Assembly: GCF_007644045.2 (NCBI RefSeq)
Contig: NZ_VMDW02000099.1
Span: 62,001 to 126,000 of the forward strand
Reading direction: 5' to 3'
Source: Vogesella urethralis
GTDB lineage: Bacteria > Pseudomonadota > Gammaproteobacteria > Burkholderiales > Chromobacteriaceae
Length of the DNA stretch: 64,000 bases
Part shown: positions 8,805 through 17,704 of the stretch, piece after piece
Layout of the letters: each line of letters starts with the position of its first letter
Position numbering within the stretch: the first letter of the stretch is position 1
Notes under the pieces: generated by a model
What the model was told of the DNA's origin: nothing
Databases searched by the model: none
The model's input: only the letters and a program-made list of their open reading frames with translations
Program-made: the position numbers and the translations under genes

Positions 8805-9413
8805 TTACAGCAGGCCTTCTTCCTTCATCGCCTGTTGCACCGCCGGGCGGGCAAAGATGCGGGCGCTGAACGCCTGCAGCGCCGGCCAGGTGTCCAGGGT
8901 GCGGCCAACGTATTTGGTCCACGACAGGCACACGAACAGGTAGCCGTCGGCCACGGTGTAGCTGTCGCCCAGCAGGTAGTCCTGCTGGCCCAGTGTGGCG
9001 TTGAGCGCGTCAAAGCGGGTGCTCAGGCGCTGCCAGGCAGCCTCTTTGACGGCATCGTCCTGGCTGTAGAACATCGGCGAGAAGCCCTTGTGCACTTCGG
9101 TGGAAATGAAGTTCAGCGCTTCTTGCAGGCGGTAGCGTGCCAGCGTGCCGTTGGCCGGGGCCAGGTTTTTTTCCGGCGCCAGGTCGGCAATGTACTGCAC
9201 CAGCGCCGGGCCTTCGGTGAGGATCTCGCCGTTATCCAGCTGCAGCGCCGGTACGTAGCCCTTGCTGTTGATGGCGCGGAAGTCGGCGCCGCTTTCGGTG
9301 AGGCGCGGCTCGGCGCGCAGGTTCACTTTTTCGAACTGGTACGGCAGGCCGCTCTCGGCCAGGGCAATGTGCGGGGACAGCGAGCAGGCACCGGGGGAGT
9401 AGAACAGTTTCAT
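8805..9413 (-). CDS. gstA: Glutathione S-transferase, beta class
   Basis: A 202-residue cytosolic enzyme that conjugates glutathione to electrophiles. It aligns along its full length with E. coli Gst. The N-terminal thioredoxin-like domain has YSPGACSLSPH, placing the beta-class cysteine at residue 10, and the glutathione-binding LTEGPALVQYIADL near 65. The C-terminal helical domain contains ELHKGF-like TEVHKGFSPMF and YTVADGYLF, the N-capping box. It is monocistronic, with hairpins on both sides. Confidence 0.95.
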   Translation of the reverse strand: MKLFYSPGACSLSPHIALAESGLPYQFEKVNLRAEPRLTESGADFRAINSKGYVPALQLDNGEILTEGPALVQYIADLAPEKNLAPANGTLARYRLQEALNFISTEVHKGFSPMFYSQDDAVKEAAWQRLSTRFDALNATLGQQDYLLGDSYTVADGYLFVCLSWTKYVGRTLDTWPALQAFSARIFARPAVQQAMKEEGLL

Positions 9414-9439
9414 CTTGTATCCTCAACGAAGGGGGCCGT

Positions 9440-9465
9440 ATTGCCCACCCGACCGGGCGGGCAAT
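9440..9465. terminator. Terminator-like hairpin after the siderophore operon
   Basis: ATTGCCCACCCG pairs with CGGGCGGGCAAT (one mismatch) between the reductase gene (ends 9513, minus) and gstA (starts 9413). It has no T run. It may end the siderophore-uptake transcript. Confidence 0.5.
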
Positions 9466-9512
9466 GGACTAGGGCAGGCCCTAACCCATCATGGTGATGG
9501 CCACGGCCGATT

Positions 9513-10253
9513 TCAAGCCTCGTCCATCTCCACGTGGCGCAGGTCGTGGTACTCGTGCTCGGCCAGGCCCTGCTTCCAGTAGCCGACTAGCCGGGTGCGA
9601 GCGCGGCTGCTGCGGCCGGCGGCGATGAAGCGCGCGCGGATGGCCTTCACCACGCCGGACTCGGCTGCTGCCCACAGGTAGGCGTCTTGCCACTGGCTGG
9701 CCGGCAGCGCGTCCAGCGCCGGCAGCAAGGCGTCCACGGCGTCGGCCACCACCCATTGCACGCTGACGCCGGCCGGGTGTTGCAGCGCGATGATTTCGTC
9801 GGCCGCCGGCACCGCCAGCAGCGCGTGGCCGCTGGTGTCGGCGGGCAGGCTTTCCAGCAGCGCGCTGGCGGCGGGCAGCGCGCACAGGTCGGCCAGCAGC
9901 AGCACTTGCCGTTCGCCAGCCAGGTCCAGCGGTGCACGCGGGCCCATTACCGCCAGCGGGTCGCCGGGCTGGGCGTGGCGCGCCCACAGCGAGGCGGCGC
10001 CGTCCGGCTCGTGCAGCAGGAAGTCGATGTCCAGCTCCAGCGCGTCGCGGCGGAAGTGGCGCACGGTGTAGGCGCGCGAGGCGCGGCCGCCATCGGGCAG
10101 CGGGAAGTACAGCTTGATGTTGGGGCCGTTTTCTACGTGGAACACGGCAAGCTCCGGGCAGCTCACCGTGATGCGGCGCATGCGCGGGGTGAGCTGGGTG
10201 GCGCGAACCACGCGGGTGTCGAAGTGGTACAGGCGGTCGGTGGGGCGGCTCAT
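9513..10253 (-). CDS. Siderophore-interacting protein (NADPH-dependent ferric-chelate reductase)
   Basis: A 246-residue cytosolic flavoprotein of the SIP/ViuB/YqjH family, which reduces ferric siderophore so that iron is released after import. The FAD-binding barrel (about 1-110) shows RAYTVRHFRRD (the RxYT FAD motif). The C-terminal SIP domain ends with WAAAESGVVKAIRARF and LVGYWKQGLAEHEYHDL, typical of the family. It is the last gene of the uptake operon, 33 nt after the ATPase. That position fits iron release as the final step. Confidence 0.93.
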   Translation of the reverse strand: MSRPTDRLYHFDTRVVRATQLTPRMRRITVSCPELAVFHVENGPNIKLYFPLPDGGRASRAYTVRHFRRDALELDIDFLLHEPDGAASLWARHAQPGDPLAVMGPRAPLDLAGERQVLLLADLCALPAASALLESLPADTSGHALLAVPAADEIIALQHPAGVSVQWVVADAVDALLPALDALPASQWQDAYLWAAAESGVVKAIRARFIAAGRSSRARTRLVGYWKQGLAEHEYHDLRHVEMDEA

Positions 10254-10286
10254 GGCGGGCTCCTGGTGCGTTCTTGGCAGGGTGGT

Positions 10287-11066
10287 TCAGGCGAGGACGC
10301 CGTCGATCAGTACATTGAGGCGGCCGCGCGAGCAGGCTTCGACGCGGCTTTGCACGCCGTAGACGCTGGCCAGCGTGGCCGGAGTAATCACGTCGGCAGG
10401 TTGGCCGCAGGCCAGCACGGCGCCGTGTTTCAGTAATAGCGCACGGTGGCAGTGGTGCAGCGCGATGTTGAGGTCGTGCAGCACCACCAGCGTCACCATG
10501 CGGCGGCGGCGGGTTTCCTCGGCCACCAGCTGCATCACGTGGCACTGGTGGTTGAGGTCCAGTGCCGACAAAGGTTCGTCCAGCAGCAGCACGTCGGGCT
10601 GGCGGATCAGCGCCTGCGCCAGGCCCACCAGCTGCTTCTGGCCGCCGGATAGCTCGTCCAGGTAGCGCATGCCCAGCTCGGCAATGCCCAGCCGCGCCAG
10701 CAGGGTGTCGATGTCGGCGGCGGCGTGGCGGCTGGCCAGCCCCAGGCCGGTGGCGTTGGCCGCCACCATCACCGATTCCACCACCCGCAGGTGCAGCGCC
10801 GGCGGCAGGCTTTGCGGCAGGTACACCACGTGGCGGGCGCGCGCTTCCAGCGGCAGCGCCCCCAGCGCCTTGCCATCCAGCGTTACGCTGCCGTGCAGCG
10901 GCAAGAGGCCGGCCAGTGTTTTCAGCAGCGTGGACTTGCCACAGCCATTGGGGCCGAGCACCGCGGCCACTTCGCCGCGCGGCAGCGGCGGGCAGCTGAT
11001 GTCGCTCAGGATCTGGCGGCGGCCGTAGCTGGCGGCCACGCCTTGCAGTAACAGGCCGTCGTTCAT
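10287..11066 (-). CDS. Iron-siderophore ABC transporter ATP-binding protein (FecE/FhuC type)
   Basis: A 259-residue ATPase that powers the inner-membrane siderophore importer. It has Walker A GPNGCGKST (about residues 35-43), the Q-loop YLPQSLPP, the signature LSGGQKQL, Walker B VLLLDEP and the H-loop histidine in VVLHDLNIA. The ATG at 11066 overlaps the permease stop as ATGA, so the two are translationally coupled. A longer upstream ORF in this frame is an antisense-like artefact of the permease gene. Confidence 0.95.
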   Translation of the reverse strand: MNDGLLLQGVAASYGRRQILSDISCPPLPRGEVAAVLGPNGCGKSTLLKTLAGLLPLHGSVTLDGKALGALPLEARARHVVYLPQSLPPALHLRVVESVMVAANATGLGLASRHAAADIDTLLARLGIAELGMRYLDELSGGQKQLVGLAQALIRQPDVLLLDEPLSALDLNHQCHVMQLVAEETRRRRMVTLVVLHDLNIALHHCHRALLLKHGAVLACGQPADVITPATLASVYGVQSRVEACSRGRLNVLIDGVLA

Positions 11067-12115
11067 GCGCGTTCTCCGTGGCGGAACACCACCGATACGA
11101 AAAAGGGAATGCCCACCAGCGCGGTGACCACGCCTACCGGGATGATGATGCCGGGCAGCAGGTTTTTCGACGCCAGCGACGCCCACGACAGCACCGCGCC
11201 GCCGATCAGCATCGAAGCCGGCAGGTAAAAGCGGTGATCTTCGCCGAACAGGCGGCGGGCGATGTGTGGGGCGATCAGGCCGATAAAGCCGATGGTGCCG
11301 GCAAAGGCCACCGCCAGGCCGGTGAGCAGGCTGACGCGCAGCAGGCTGGCCAGGCGCAGGCGGCGCACGTCGATGCCGAAACTCTGCGCCCGGTCTTCGC
11401 CCAGCCGCAGCGCGGTCAGGCGCCAGGCGCTACGCAGCGACAGCGGCAGCACCAGCAGCAGCGCGGCGGCCACCAGGCCCAGTACCGGCCAGTTGGCGCG
11501 CGACAGGCTGCCCATGGTCCAGAACACCATGCTTTGCAGCGCCTCCGGGCTGGCCACGAACTGCAGCAGCGATACCAGCGCATTGAAGCTGAACAGCATG
11601 GCAATGCCCAACAGCACCACGCCGTTGCCGGACAGCCGCGCACGGCGCGCCACCGCGTCCAGCAGCAGCGCGCTGCCCATGGCAAACACGAAGGCGTTGG
11701 CCGACACCATCCACGGCCCGCTGACGCCGGGCAGGCTGGCCTGCAGCACGATGGCCAGCGACGCGCCCAGCGCCGCCGCCTGGTCCAGCCCCAACGTGAA
11801 CGGGCTGGCCAGCGGGTTGTGCAGCACGGTCTGCGTTTCGGCGCCGGCCAGGCCCAGCGCCATGCCCACCAGCACCGCCATCAGCGCGTACGGCAGGCGG
11901 ATGTCCCACACGATGATGTGATTGGTCACGTCGCCTTGCTGCCACAGCGCCTGCCACAGCTCGCCCAGGCTCAGCGCGGCCGGCCCCAGCGTAAAGTCGG
12001 CCAGCAGCGACAGCACGATGACGCCGGCCCAGAGCGCCAGCCACAGCAGGCGCTGCCACTGCAGCGCCTGGTAGGCCGGTGCGTGCCCGGCCAGGCTTGC
12101 CTGCCCTGCCCTCAT
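11063..12115 (-). CDS. Iron-siderophore ABC transporter permease, FecCD family
   Basis: A 350-residue inner-membrane permease with roughly ten hydrophobic helices. Family signatures include IRLPYALMAVLVGMALGLAG near residue 70, NPLASPFTLGLDQAAALGAS near 97 and the cytoplasmic coupling region GTIGFIGLIAPHIARRLFG near 280. It passes the siderophore delivered by the binding protein into the cytosol. The start (12115) overlaps the upstream gene's stop as ATGA. Only one permease gene is present, so it should act as a homodimer. Confidence 0.95.
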   Translation of the reverse strand: MRAGQASLAGHAPAYQALQWQRLLWLALWAGVIVLSLLADFTLGPAALSLGELWQALWQQGDVTNHIIVWDIRLPYALMAVLVGMALGLAGAETQTVLHNPLASPFTLGLDQAAALGASLAIVLQASLPGVSGPWMVSANAFVFAMGSALLLDAVARRARLSGNGVVLLGIAMLFSFNALVSLLQFVASPEALQSMVFWTMGSLSRANWPVLGLVAAALLLVLPLSLRSAWRLTALRLGEDRAQSFGIDVRRLRLASLLRVSLLTGLAVAFAGTIGFIGLIAPHIARRLFGEDHRFYLPASMLIGGAVLSWASLASKNLLPGIIIPVGVVTALVGIPFFVSVVFRHGERA

Positions 12116-13227
12116 CGGCTGCCCACCCAGTAGGTGCCGGCCGGGGTGAAGGCGGCAAAGCGCTGGTGCATGTCCTGCCAGCTGCGCGCCGGGTCCACGT
12201 CCTTGAACTGCGCCGGGTGCAGCCACTTGGCCATCGCCTCGGCCAGGATGATGTGCTGCGGCATGATGTAGAACATGTGCCAGCCGGCAAAGGTGTTGCC
12301 GTTACGCGCGGCGGGCAGGCCCTTGAGCTGTTCGCGCTGGCCCATGGCGGCTAGCGACGCCAGCGCGTCGGCACGGCTGACGGCGGCGCCGAACTTCACG
12401 CCGGTCTTGTCGCCGGGGCCGGCGGCGCCGGAGGCAAAGTAATGCGTGGGCTTCTGCACCAGCACGTGTTCGGGGTTCACCTGGCCCAGCGGCGCGTCCA
12501 GCAGCGCGCTGCCCAGGTTGCGGCCGCCAGCCAGGGTAATCAGCTCGCCAAAGCTGCCCTTGCCGGCGGTGGTCAGTTCTTCGATGGTGCCGGCGCGCAC
12601 GTCGGCAAACACCAGCGGGCGCTGCGCGGCCGGTACCGCCGCCAGGCGGCGCTGGATGGTGTTGCGCTTGTCTTCATAGAAGCGGATGAAGCTTTCCGCC
12701 TGCTGGCTGCGCCCCAGCGCCTTGCCCATCAGGCGCAGGCTGGGCACGGTGTGCTCCAGCGGTTTGTCGCGGAAATCGACAAAAATCACTGCCACCCCGG
12801 CCTGGGTGAGCTGCTGCACGATGGGGTTGTCCAGGCTGGGCCCGTGGCCGGAGGTGCTGAAAATGGCCAGGTCCGGGCGCAGGGTCAGCACTTTTTCCGG
12901 GCTGATGCTGGCTTCGCTGGTTTTGCCGATCAGCGGGATTTTGTCGATCTCGGGAAAGTGCTGGCGGTACTCGGCGTAGCCTTGCGGGTCCAGCATACGG
13001 AAGTCGCCTTGCCAGCCGGCAATGCGTGCCAGCGGTTTTTTGCCTTCCAGCAGCGACAGCGCGTAGAACAGCCGCCCTTCGCCCAGCAGCACCCGCTCGA
13101 CTTTGTCCGGCACGTTGACGCTGCGGCCGGCGATGTCTTTGACCACCACGGCGGCGGCGTGCTGGCTGGCCAGTACGGCCAGCAGGGAAAGCCCGAGGCG
13201 GGCGGTGCGGGGTAAGGAGGCGATCAT
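12112..13227 (-). CDS. Iron-siderophore ABC transporter substrate-binding protein
   Basis: A 371-residue periplasmic binding protein of the FepB/BtuF (helical-backbone) type that carries ferric siderophore from the receptor to the permease. The start at 13227 gives a signal peptide (MIASLPRTARLGLSLLAVLA, ending at QHAAA). The downstream sequence VKDIAGRSVNVPDKVERV and LTLRPDLAIFSTSGHG are typical of the fold. AGGAACG precedes the ATG. It begins a segment coupled to permease and ATPase by 4-nt overlaps. A 146-bp gap with a possible Fur box separates it from the receptor gene. Confidence 0.9.
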   Translation of the reverse strand: MIASLPRTARLGLSLLAVLASQHAAAVVVKDIAGRSVNVPDKVERVLLGEGRLFYALSLLEGKKPLARIAGWQGDFRMLDPQGYAEYRQHFPEIDKIPLIGKTSEASISPEKVLTLRPDLAIFSTSGHGPSLDNPIVQQLTQAGVAVIFVDFRDKPLEHTVPSLRLMGKALGRSQQAESFIRFYEDKRNTIQRRLAAVPAAQRPLVFADVRAGTIEELTTAGKGSFGELITLAGGRNLGSALLDAPLGQVNPEHVLVQKPTHYFASGAAGPGDKTGVKFGAAVSRADALASLAAMGQREQLKGLPAARNGNTFAGWHMFYIMPQHIILAEAMAKWLHPAQFKDVDPARSWQDMHQRFAAFTPAGTYWVGSR

Positions 13228-13237
13228 GGCTCGTTCC

Positions 13238-13256
13238 TGAGAATGATTTGCAACAA
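13238..13256. promoter_or_regulatory. Possible Fur box before the binding-protein gene
   Basis: TGAGAATGATTTGCAACA matches the left half of the Fur consensus well (GA-AATGAT) and the right half poorly. It lies 11 nt upstream of the ABC start codon, overlapping the ribosome-binding region. Iron repression of this segment would be expected. The site is weaker than the one at 17261-17283. Confidence 0.4.
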
Positions 13257-13331
13257 AGCGGCAGTATTTCACTGCCGCCAGGGGGGAGCGTTTGCGAAAC
13301 GCGCAATCTGCTTTGTGCTGGCGGCAAGTTG

Positions 13332-13369
13332 TGCGGCCAACCTTGCCGGGGCAGCGAAGGTTGGCCGCA
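13332..13369. terminator. Inverted pair of GCGGCCAAC words after the TonB receptor gene
   Basis: TGCGGCCAACCTT (13332-13344) pairs perfectly with AAGGTTGGCCGCA (13357-13369), a 13-bp stem with a 12-nt loop. It starts 5 nt past the receptor stop codon. No U run follows, so it may be a terminator or an mRNA-stabilising hairpin between receptor and ABC genes. Confidence 0.65.
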
Positions 13370-13373
13370 GCGC

Positions 13374-15689
13374 TTACCAGCGGTAGGCCAGCGACGCCTT
13401 CATGGCGCGGCCAAAGCCCGGCGCGCAGAAGGTGCCGTCGCACAGCGTCAGGTACTGCTGATCAAACACGTTGCTGACGTTCAGCGCGGCACGCCAGCTG
13501 CGGTTTTCCCACGCCAGCATGGCGTCGGTCAGCGTGTAGGCGTCGTTATGGCTGGCGCCGCCACCTTGCGACGCGGCGGCGTGGCGCACGCCAACGGCGG
13601 TGCTGAGGCCTTGCAGCGCGCCGGCAAAGCGGTATTTGGCCCACAGTGCTGCTTGCCAGTCGGGCACCATTTCCACGCGGCGGCCCACTTCATTGGCCTT
13701 GTTGCTGCGGGTAATGGCGGTATCGGTATGGCTCAGCGCGGCCAGCACGTCCCACTGCCGCGCCAGGCGCAGGCTGGCTTCCAGCTCCACGCCACGGGCG
13801 CGCACCTGGCCGGTCTGCACGTTGCCGCTGAACGGGGCCGGCGCGGTGGTGGTGACGTTGTCGCGTACCAGTTCGTACACGCTCGCTGCCAGCGTGGTGT
13901 CGCTGTCTTCCGGCTGGTAGCGCACGCCGGCTTCCCACTGCTCGCCCTGCTCCGGTTTCATGCGCTGGCCGTAGGCGTCGTTGCCGCTGATGGCCTGGAA
14001 CGAGGTGCTGTAGCTGAGGTACGGCGCCAGGCCGTTGGCAGCCAGGTACACCACGCCCAGGCGGCCGGTGGTGGCGCTGCTGCGGTCGGTGGTGGTGAGC
14101 TTGGCGGCCAGCTGCTCGTTGGTGTCGCGCACCTTGTCGTGGCGCAGGCCGGCGGTGAACGCCCAGCGCTCGCCCAGCTTGATCTGGTCTTGCAGGTAGA
14201 GACCCAGCTGGCGCGAGGTGTCCTTGTCGTCCCACAGCAGCGGCAGGTTCTGCCAGGCGGGCACGGTAAACACCGGGTTGAAGATGTTCACCGCGTTGGC
14301 CGCACCGCGATAGGTGGGCTGGCGGAAGGTGCTGCGGCGCCAGTCCACGCCGGCCAGCAGCGTGTGCTGCACGTCGCCGTGCTGCAGCCGGCTTTCCAGC
14401 TGGGTGTCGGCGGCCAGCGAGGTTTCCTGGTTCAGGCGGTACCAGGCGCGGCGGCTGAGGGTGCGGCCGTCGGCGGCCAGCGCTAGCGGGCGGACCTCGC
14501 GCCGGGTGTTGTCGCCGTCCAGGTAGCGCACGTTCTGGCGCAGCGTCAGCGCTGGGCTGAAGGCGTGGCTGAACTGGTAGCCCAGCATGCTGCCTTTCTT
14601 GTCGTGCAGCGTGTCCGGGCCTTGCAGGTTGGTGCTGGCGTCCGGCTGGCCGAGGGCGCCGGGGCTGACCAGCTGGTTGGGCACGGCCCAGCCGTTTTCG
14701 TCGTGCTGGTACTGCGCTTGCAGCAGCAGGCTGGTGGCGTCGCTGGGTTGCCAGCTCAGTGCCGCCGCCAGGTAGCGGCGGTTGTCGGGCAGGTATTGCC
14801 ACTGGGTATCGCTGTCGCGGCCCAGCGCGGTGACGCGGTAGCGCAGCGTGCCGGCGTCGTCCAGCTGGCCGCCGATGTCAGCGGCCAGCTGACGGTGGCC
14901 GTGGCTGCCGCTTTCTACCACCACTTCGTTCTGCATGCCGGCGCGCGGCTGCTTGCTCACCATGTTCACCATGCCGCCGGGGGTGGCGCGGCCGTACAGC
15001 ACCGACGCCGGGCCGCGCACCACCTCCACCCGCTCCAGGCCGTAAGGCTCGCTGCGGCTGATGAAGGCGTTGTGGTACAGGCGCAGGCCGTCGCGGTACA
15101 GGCCGTCCTTGGACACGCCAAAGCCGCGCAGGATCACGTCGTCGTCGGTGAGGGCGGTGGGGTAGACCGCCACGCCGGGGGTGTAGCTCACCGCCTCGGC
15201 CACGGTGGCGGCGCGCTGGTCTTGCAGCTGCAGTGCGTTCACCACGCTGACCGCCTGCGGCACTTCTACCAGCGGGGTGCGGGTCTTGCTGCCGCTGCGG
15301 GCGGCGCGGTTCTGGTAGCTGGCCGGCAGGCCAGGGTTGGCCGCCGTGTCGGCGGTGACCTGCACCGTGGGCAGCGTGGTGGCGGTTTGCGCGGCGCGCG
15401 CGGCGGGCAGCACGGTGACGGTATTGCCGTCCACGCGCAGTTGCAGCCCGCTGCCGGCCAGCAGCTGTTGCAGGGCGGCCTGCCAGCTCATCTGGCCTTT
15501 TACGGCCGGGGCTTGCTTGCCGGCCAGCAGGCTGCTGTCCACGATCAGGGTGATGCCGGCCTGGCGGGCCAGTTGCTGCAGGCTGCTGGCCAGCGGTTGA
15601 CGGGCTTGGTCCAGTTGCAGGTCGGCGGCGTGTGCGCTGGCGAAGGCGGCGGCCAGCGCGGCCGCCAGCAGGGTGTGGCGAGGTGTCAT
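13374..15689 (-). CDS. TonB-dependent siderophore receptor with STN signalling domain
   Basis: A 771-residue outer-membrane receptor of the FecA/FpvA group. It has a signal peptide (cleavage after ASAHA at about 21) and an STN domain at about residues 22-98, which talks to FecR. A plug with VEVPQAVSVVN, ILRGFGVSKDG and VRGPASVLYGRATPGGMVNM follows, then a 22-strand barrel ending in AYRW rather than the usual phenylalanine. It binds a ferric siderophore and imports it with TonB energy. The FecI/FecR pair upstream should raise its transcription when the ligand binds. The siderophore is unknown, and no synthesis genes lie nearby, so it may be a xenosiderophore. Confidence 0.94.
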   Translation of the reverse strand: MTPRHTLLAAALAAAFASAHAADLQLDQARQPLASSLQQLARQAGITLIVDSSLLAGKQAPAVKGQMSWQAALQQLLAGSGLQLRVDGNTVTVLPAARAAQTATTLPTVQVTADTAANPGLPASYQNRAARSGSKTRTPLVEVPQAVSVVNALQLQDQRAATVAEAVSYTPGVAVYPTALTDDDVILRGFGVSKDGLYRDGLRLYHNAFISRSEPYGLERVEVVRGPASVLYGRATPGGMVNMVSKQPRAGMQNEVVVESGSHGHRQLAADIGGQLDDAGTLRYRVTALGRDSDTQWQYLPDNRRYLAAALSWQPSDATSLLLQAQYQHDENGWAVPNQLVSPGALGQPDASTNLQGPDTLHDKKGSMLGYQFSHAFSPALTLRQNVRYLDGDNTRREVRPLALAADGRTLSRRAWYRLNQETSLAADTQLESRLQHGDVQHTLLAGVDWRRSTFRQPTYRGAANAVNIFNPVFTVPAWQNLPLLWDDKDTSRQLGLYLQDQIKLGERWAFTAGLRHDKVRDTNEQLAAKLTTTDRSSATTGRLGVVYLAANGLAPYLSYSTSFQAISGNDAYGQRMKPEQGEQWEAGVRYQPEDSDTTLAASVYELVRDNVTTTAPAPFSGNVQTGQVRARGVELEASLRLARQWDVLAALSHTDTAITRSNKANEVGRRVEMVPDWQAALWAKYRFAGALQGLSTAVGVRHAAASQGGGASHNDAYTLTDAMLAWENRSWRAALNVSNVFDQQYLTLCDGTFCAPGFGRAMKASLAYRW

Positions 15690-15798
15690 GCGTGTGCTCC
15701 ATTCAGGGTGGGGGCATCTGATGGCGGCGGCTACAGGTGCTTGTCCTGTGTCTGACGCTTGGCCCGCGCTTTTCCCTGATGTGTAGCCGGCAATTTTT

Positions 15799-16725
15799 TT
15801 AACGGCGCGGGCGCAGCATGGTGGCGCTGTCGGTGTCGGTTACCACCACGGGCAGTACTTGCGGCAGGCGCTGCAGGAAGGCGGACAGGTCGCGCAGCTG
15901 CACCACGGCGGTAAGGCGCAGCGAGGCGTTGCCTTCCACCCGCAGCGGTTTGCGGCGGTACGGCGTTAGCGTGGCGGCCACTTGCTGCAGGCTGGCGTTG
16001 TGGAAGGCCAGCGTGCCCTGCGCCCACAGGAAGGGGTCTACCGCCGGCGCCGGTGTGCGCTCGGCCCCGGCCGGCCCCAGCGTCAGGTAGTCGCCGGCTT
16101 GCAGCACGGCCAGGTTGTCGCCGGCGTGGCGGCCAACCTGCACCCGGCCGCTGGCCACCGCCACGTGCAGCTGCTGGCCGTCCAGCTGCACGGCGAAGCG
16201 GGTGCCCAGCACGGTGACCTGGCCTAGCGGGGTGCTGACCACAAACGGCCGCGCGCTGTCGCGCTGCACGTCGAACAGCGCTTGGCCGGCGTCCAGTTGC
16301 ACGTGGCGCATGGTGGCCAGGTAGCGCACGCTGGCACGGCTGGCGGCGCCCACGGTGAGCACGCTGCCGTCGGGCAGGGTTTGCCGTAGCGGCGCCTGCT
16401 GGCTGGCGAGCAGGGTTTGCCACTGCGGCTGCGCCTCCCGCCAGGCCCACAGGCGCCAGCCGGCCACGCCCAGCAGCAGACTGGCGGCGCTGCCCTTCAG
16501 CAACTGGCGGCGTTGCTGGCGGCGGGTTTCGGCGGCGCGCGCCAGCTGCTGCAGGGTGTCGGGCCGATCTAGCCCGTGCCACAGGCTGTCGAACTGGCGG
16601 TATTCGTGGCCGTGGCGCGGGTCGGCCAGCAGCCAGGCTTCGAAGCGGGTACGCAGGCTGTCGTCGTCGGGGCGGTCTTGCAGGCGCAGGAACCAGCGCG
16701 CCGCTTCTTCGCGCAGCCGGCTCAT
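15799..16725 (-). CDS. FecR-type anti-sigma / signal-transducing protein
   Basis: A 308-residue inner-membrane regulator. The N-terminal cytosolic part (EEAARWFLRLQDRPDDDS, about 6-23, the DUF4880 region) binds the sigma factor. One membrane segment lies near residues 78-92. The periplasmic FecR domain contains RQTLPDGSVLTVGAAS and VLGTRFAVQ and should contact the receptor's STN domain. Its ATG overlaps the sigma gene stop by 4 nt. A 109-nt gap separates it from the receptor, where a FecI-type promoter would be expected. Confidence 0.92.
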   Translation of the reverse strand: MSRLREEAARWFLRLQDRPDDDSLRTRFEAWLLADPRHGHEYRQFDSLWHGLDRPDTLQQLARAAETRRQQRRQLLKGSAASLLLGVAGWRLWAWREAQPQWQTLLASQQAPLRQTLPDGSVLTVGAASRASVRYLATMRHVQLDAGQALFDVQRDSARPFVVSTPLGQVTVLGTRFAVQLDGQQLHVAVASGRVQVGRHAGDNLAVLQAGDYLTLGPAGAERTPAPAVDPFLWAQGTLAFHNASLQQVAATLTPYRRKPLRVEGNASLRLTAVVQLRDLSAFLQRLPQVLPVVVTDTDSATMLRPRR

Positions 16726-17246
16726 GCGCCCTGCTCTTGCAGCGCGCGCAGGTCCAGCATGGCGCGGATCAGGTGGCGCTCTACCATATTGAGGCTGATG
16801 CCCAGCGCGGCGGCGACGTGCGGCTGGCTGTCGCCTTCCACCCGCACGCGCCAGAACACCTCGCGGCAGCGTGGTGGCAGGGTGTCGATCACTTGCTGCA
16901 GCAGCGCCAGGCGCTGGCGCAGCGCGGCCAGGTCGGCGGTATCGGGCGCGGCGGGGAGCCGTTGTTCGTCGGGTTCGGCTTCGAACACGTAGTGCTGATC
17001 GCGCCGCAGCTGGTCGCTGAGCACGCTTTGCGCCACGCGGCGCAGGTAGGCCTGCGGCTCGGTCACCTGGCTGCGGTGCTGTAACAGCGCGTAGCGCAGC
17101 AAGGCGTCGTGCAGCACGTCTTTGGCGCGTTGCGGGCAGCCGCATTGGCGGCGCAGCGCCGACAGCAGCTCGGCATAAGCCCAGCGCAGGTCAATGCCGA
17201 ACCAGTGTAGTGACGGGGTGGCAGGCGGGAGCAAGGCGGCAGTCAT
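16722..17246 (-). CDS. ECF sigma factor, FecI family
   Basis: A 174-residue extracytoplasmic-function sigma factor that should direct RNA polymerase to the siderophore receptor promoter. Region 2 spans about residues 20-90 (RRQCGCPQRAKDVLHDALLR, QAYLRRVAQSVLSDQLRR) and region 4 about 115-165 (LPPRCREVFWRVRVEGDSQ, ALGISLNMVERHLIRAMLDL). The ATG at 17246 is preferred to an adjacent GTG. A Fur box lies 14-37 nt upstream, so iron starvation should switch on the whole locus. Confidence 0.93.
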   Translation of the reverse strand: MTAALLPPATPSLHWFGIDLRWAYAELLSALRRQCGCPQRAKDVLHDALLRYALLQHRSQVTEPQAYLRRVAQSVLSDQLRRDQHYVFEAEPDEQRLPAAPDTADLAALRQRLALLQQVIDTLPPRCREVFWRVRVEGDSQPHVAAALGISLNMVERHLIRAMLDLRALQEQGA

Positions 17247-17260
17247 CACAACACGCTTAA

Positions 17261-17283
17261 CTATTGATAATGGTTATCAATAG
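17261..17283. promoter_or_regulatory. Fur box upstream of the FecI-type sigma gene
   Basis: A perfect palindrome, CTATTGATAA-TGG-TTATCAATAG, contains the GATAAT/ATTATC-type half sites of the Fur consensus and sits 14 nt before the sigma factor start. Iron-bound Fur would block the promoter. Confidence 0.85.
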
Positions 17284-17392
17284 TAATATATCGGCTGTGT
17301 AGCTGTCATGCGTGTTGTTGGCAACATCTGCCGTGGCTGGCGCAAGCGTTGGCATGCCACGTTAAAAAGCACGGGCATGCCGCACACCCTGC

Positions 17393-17704
17393 TCAGTGCT
17401 GGTCGTCTGCCGGCTTGCGGCCAAACAGCACGCGCGGGGCGTTGCCGTGGCCGGTGTGCGAACGCGGCGGGTGCGCCGGTTTCGGGGTTTTCAGCTGGAT
17501 GTACAGCGCTTCCACTTCGGCGCGTGCCCACGGGGTGCGGCGCAGGAAGGTGAGGCTGGACTTGATGCTGGGGTCGCTGTTGAAGCAGCGAATTTTCACC
17601 AGGCGACCCAGTTGCGGCCAACCGTAGTGCGCCACCAGTTCGTTCAGCAGCGCTTCCAGGGTAACGCCTTGCAGCGGGTCTTTGCGGGCGGGGGTGTCGC
17701 TCAT
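17393..17704 (-). CDS. VF530 family (DUF2132) small protein
   Basis: A 103-residue protein matching the VF530/DUF2132 family over its first ~75 residues ([40 protein letters not shown]). The rest is a basic, low-complexity tail. A structural genomics study of the Vibrio member suggested DNA binding, but the function is not established. The ATG overlaps the stop of the upstream YkgJ-like gene as ATGA, so both are made together. Confidence 0.88.
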   Translation of the reverse strand: MSDTPARKDPLQGVTLEALLNELVAHYGWPQLGRLVKIRCFNSDPSIKSSLTFLRRTPWARAEVEALYIQLKTPKPAHPPRSHTGHGNAPRVLFGRKPADDQH

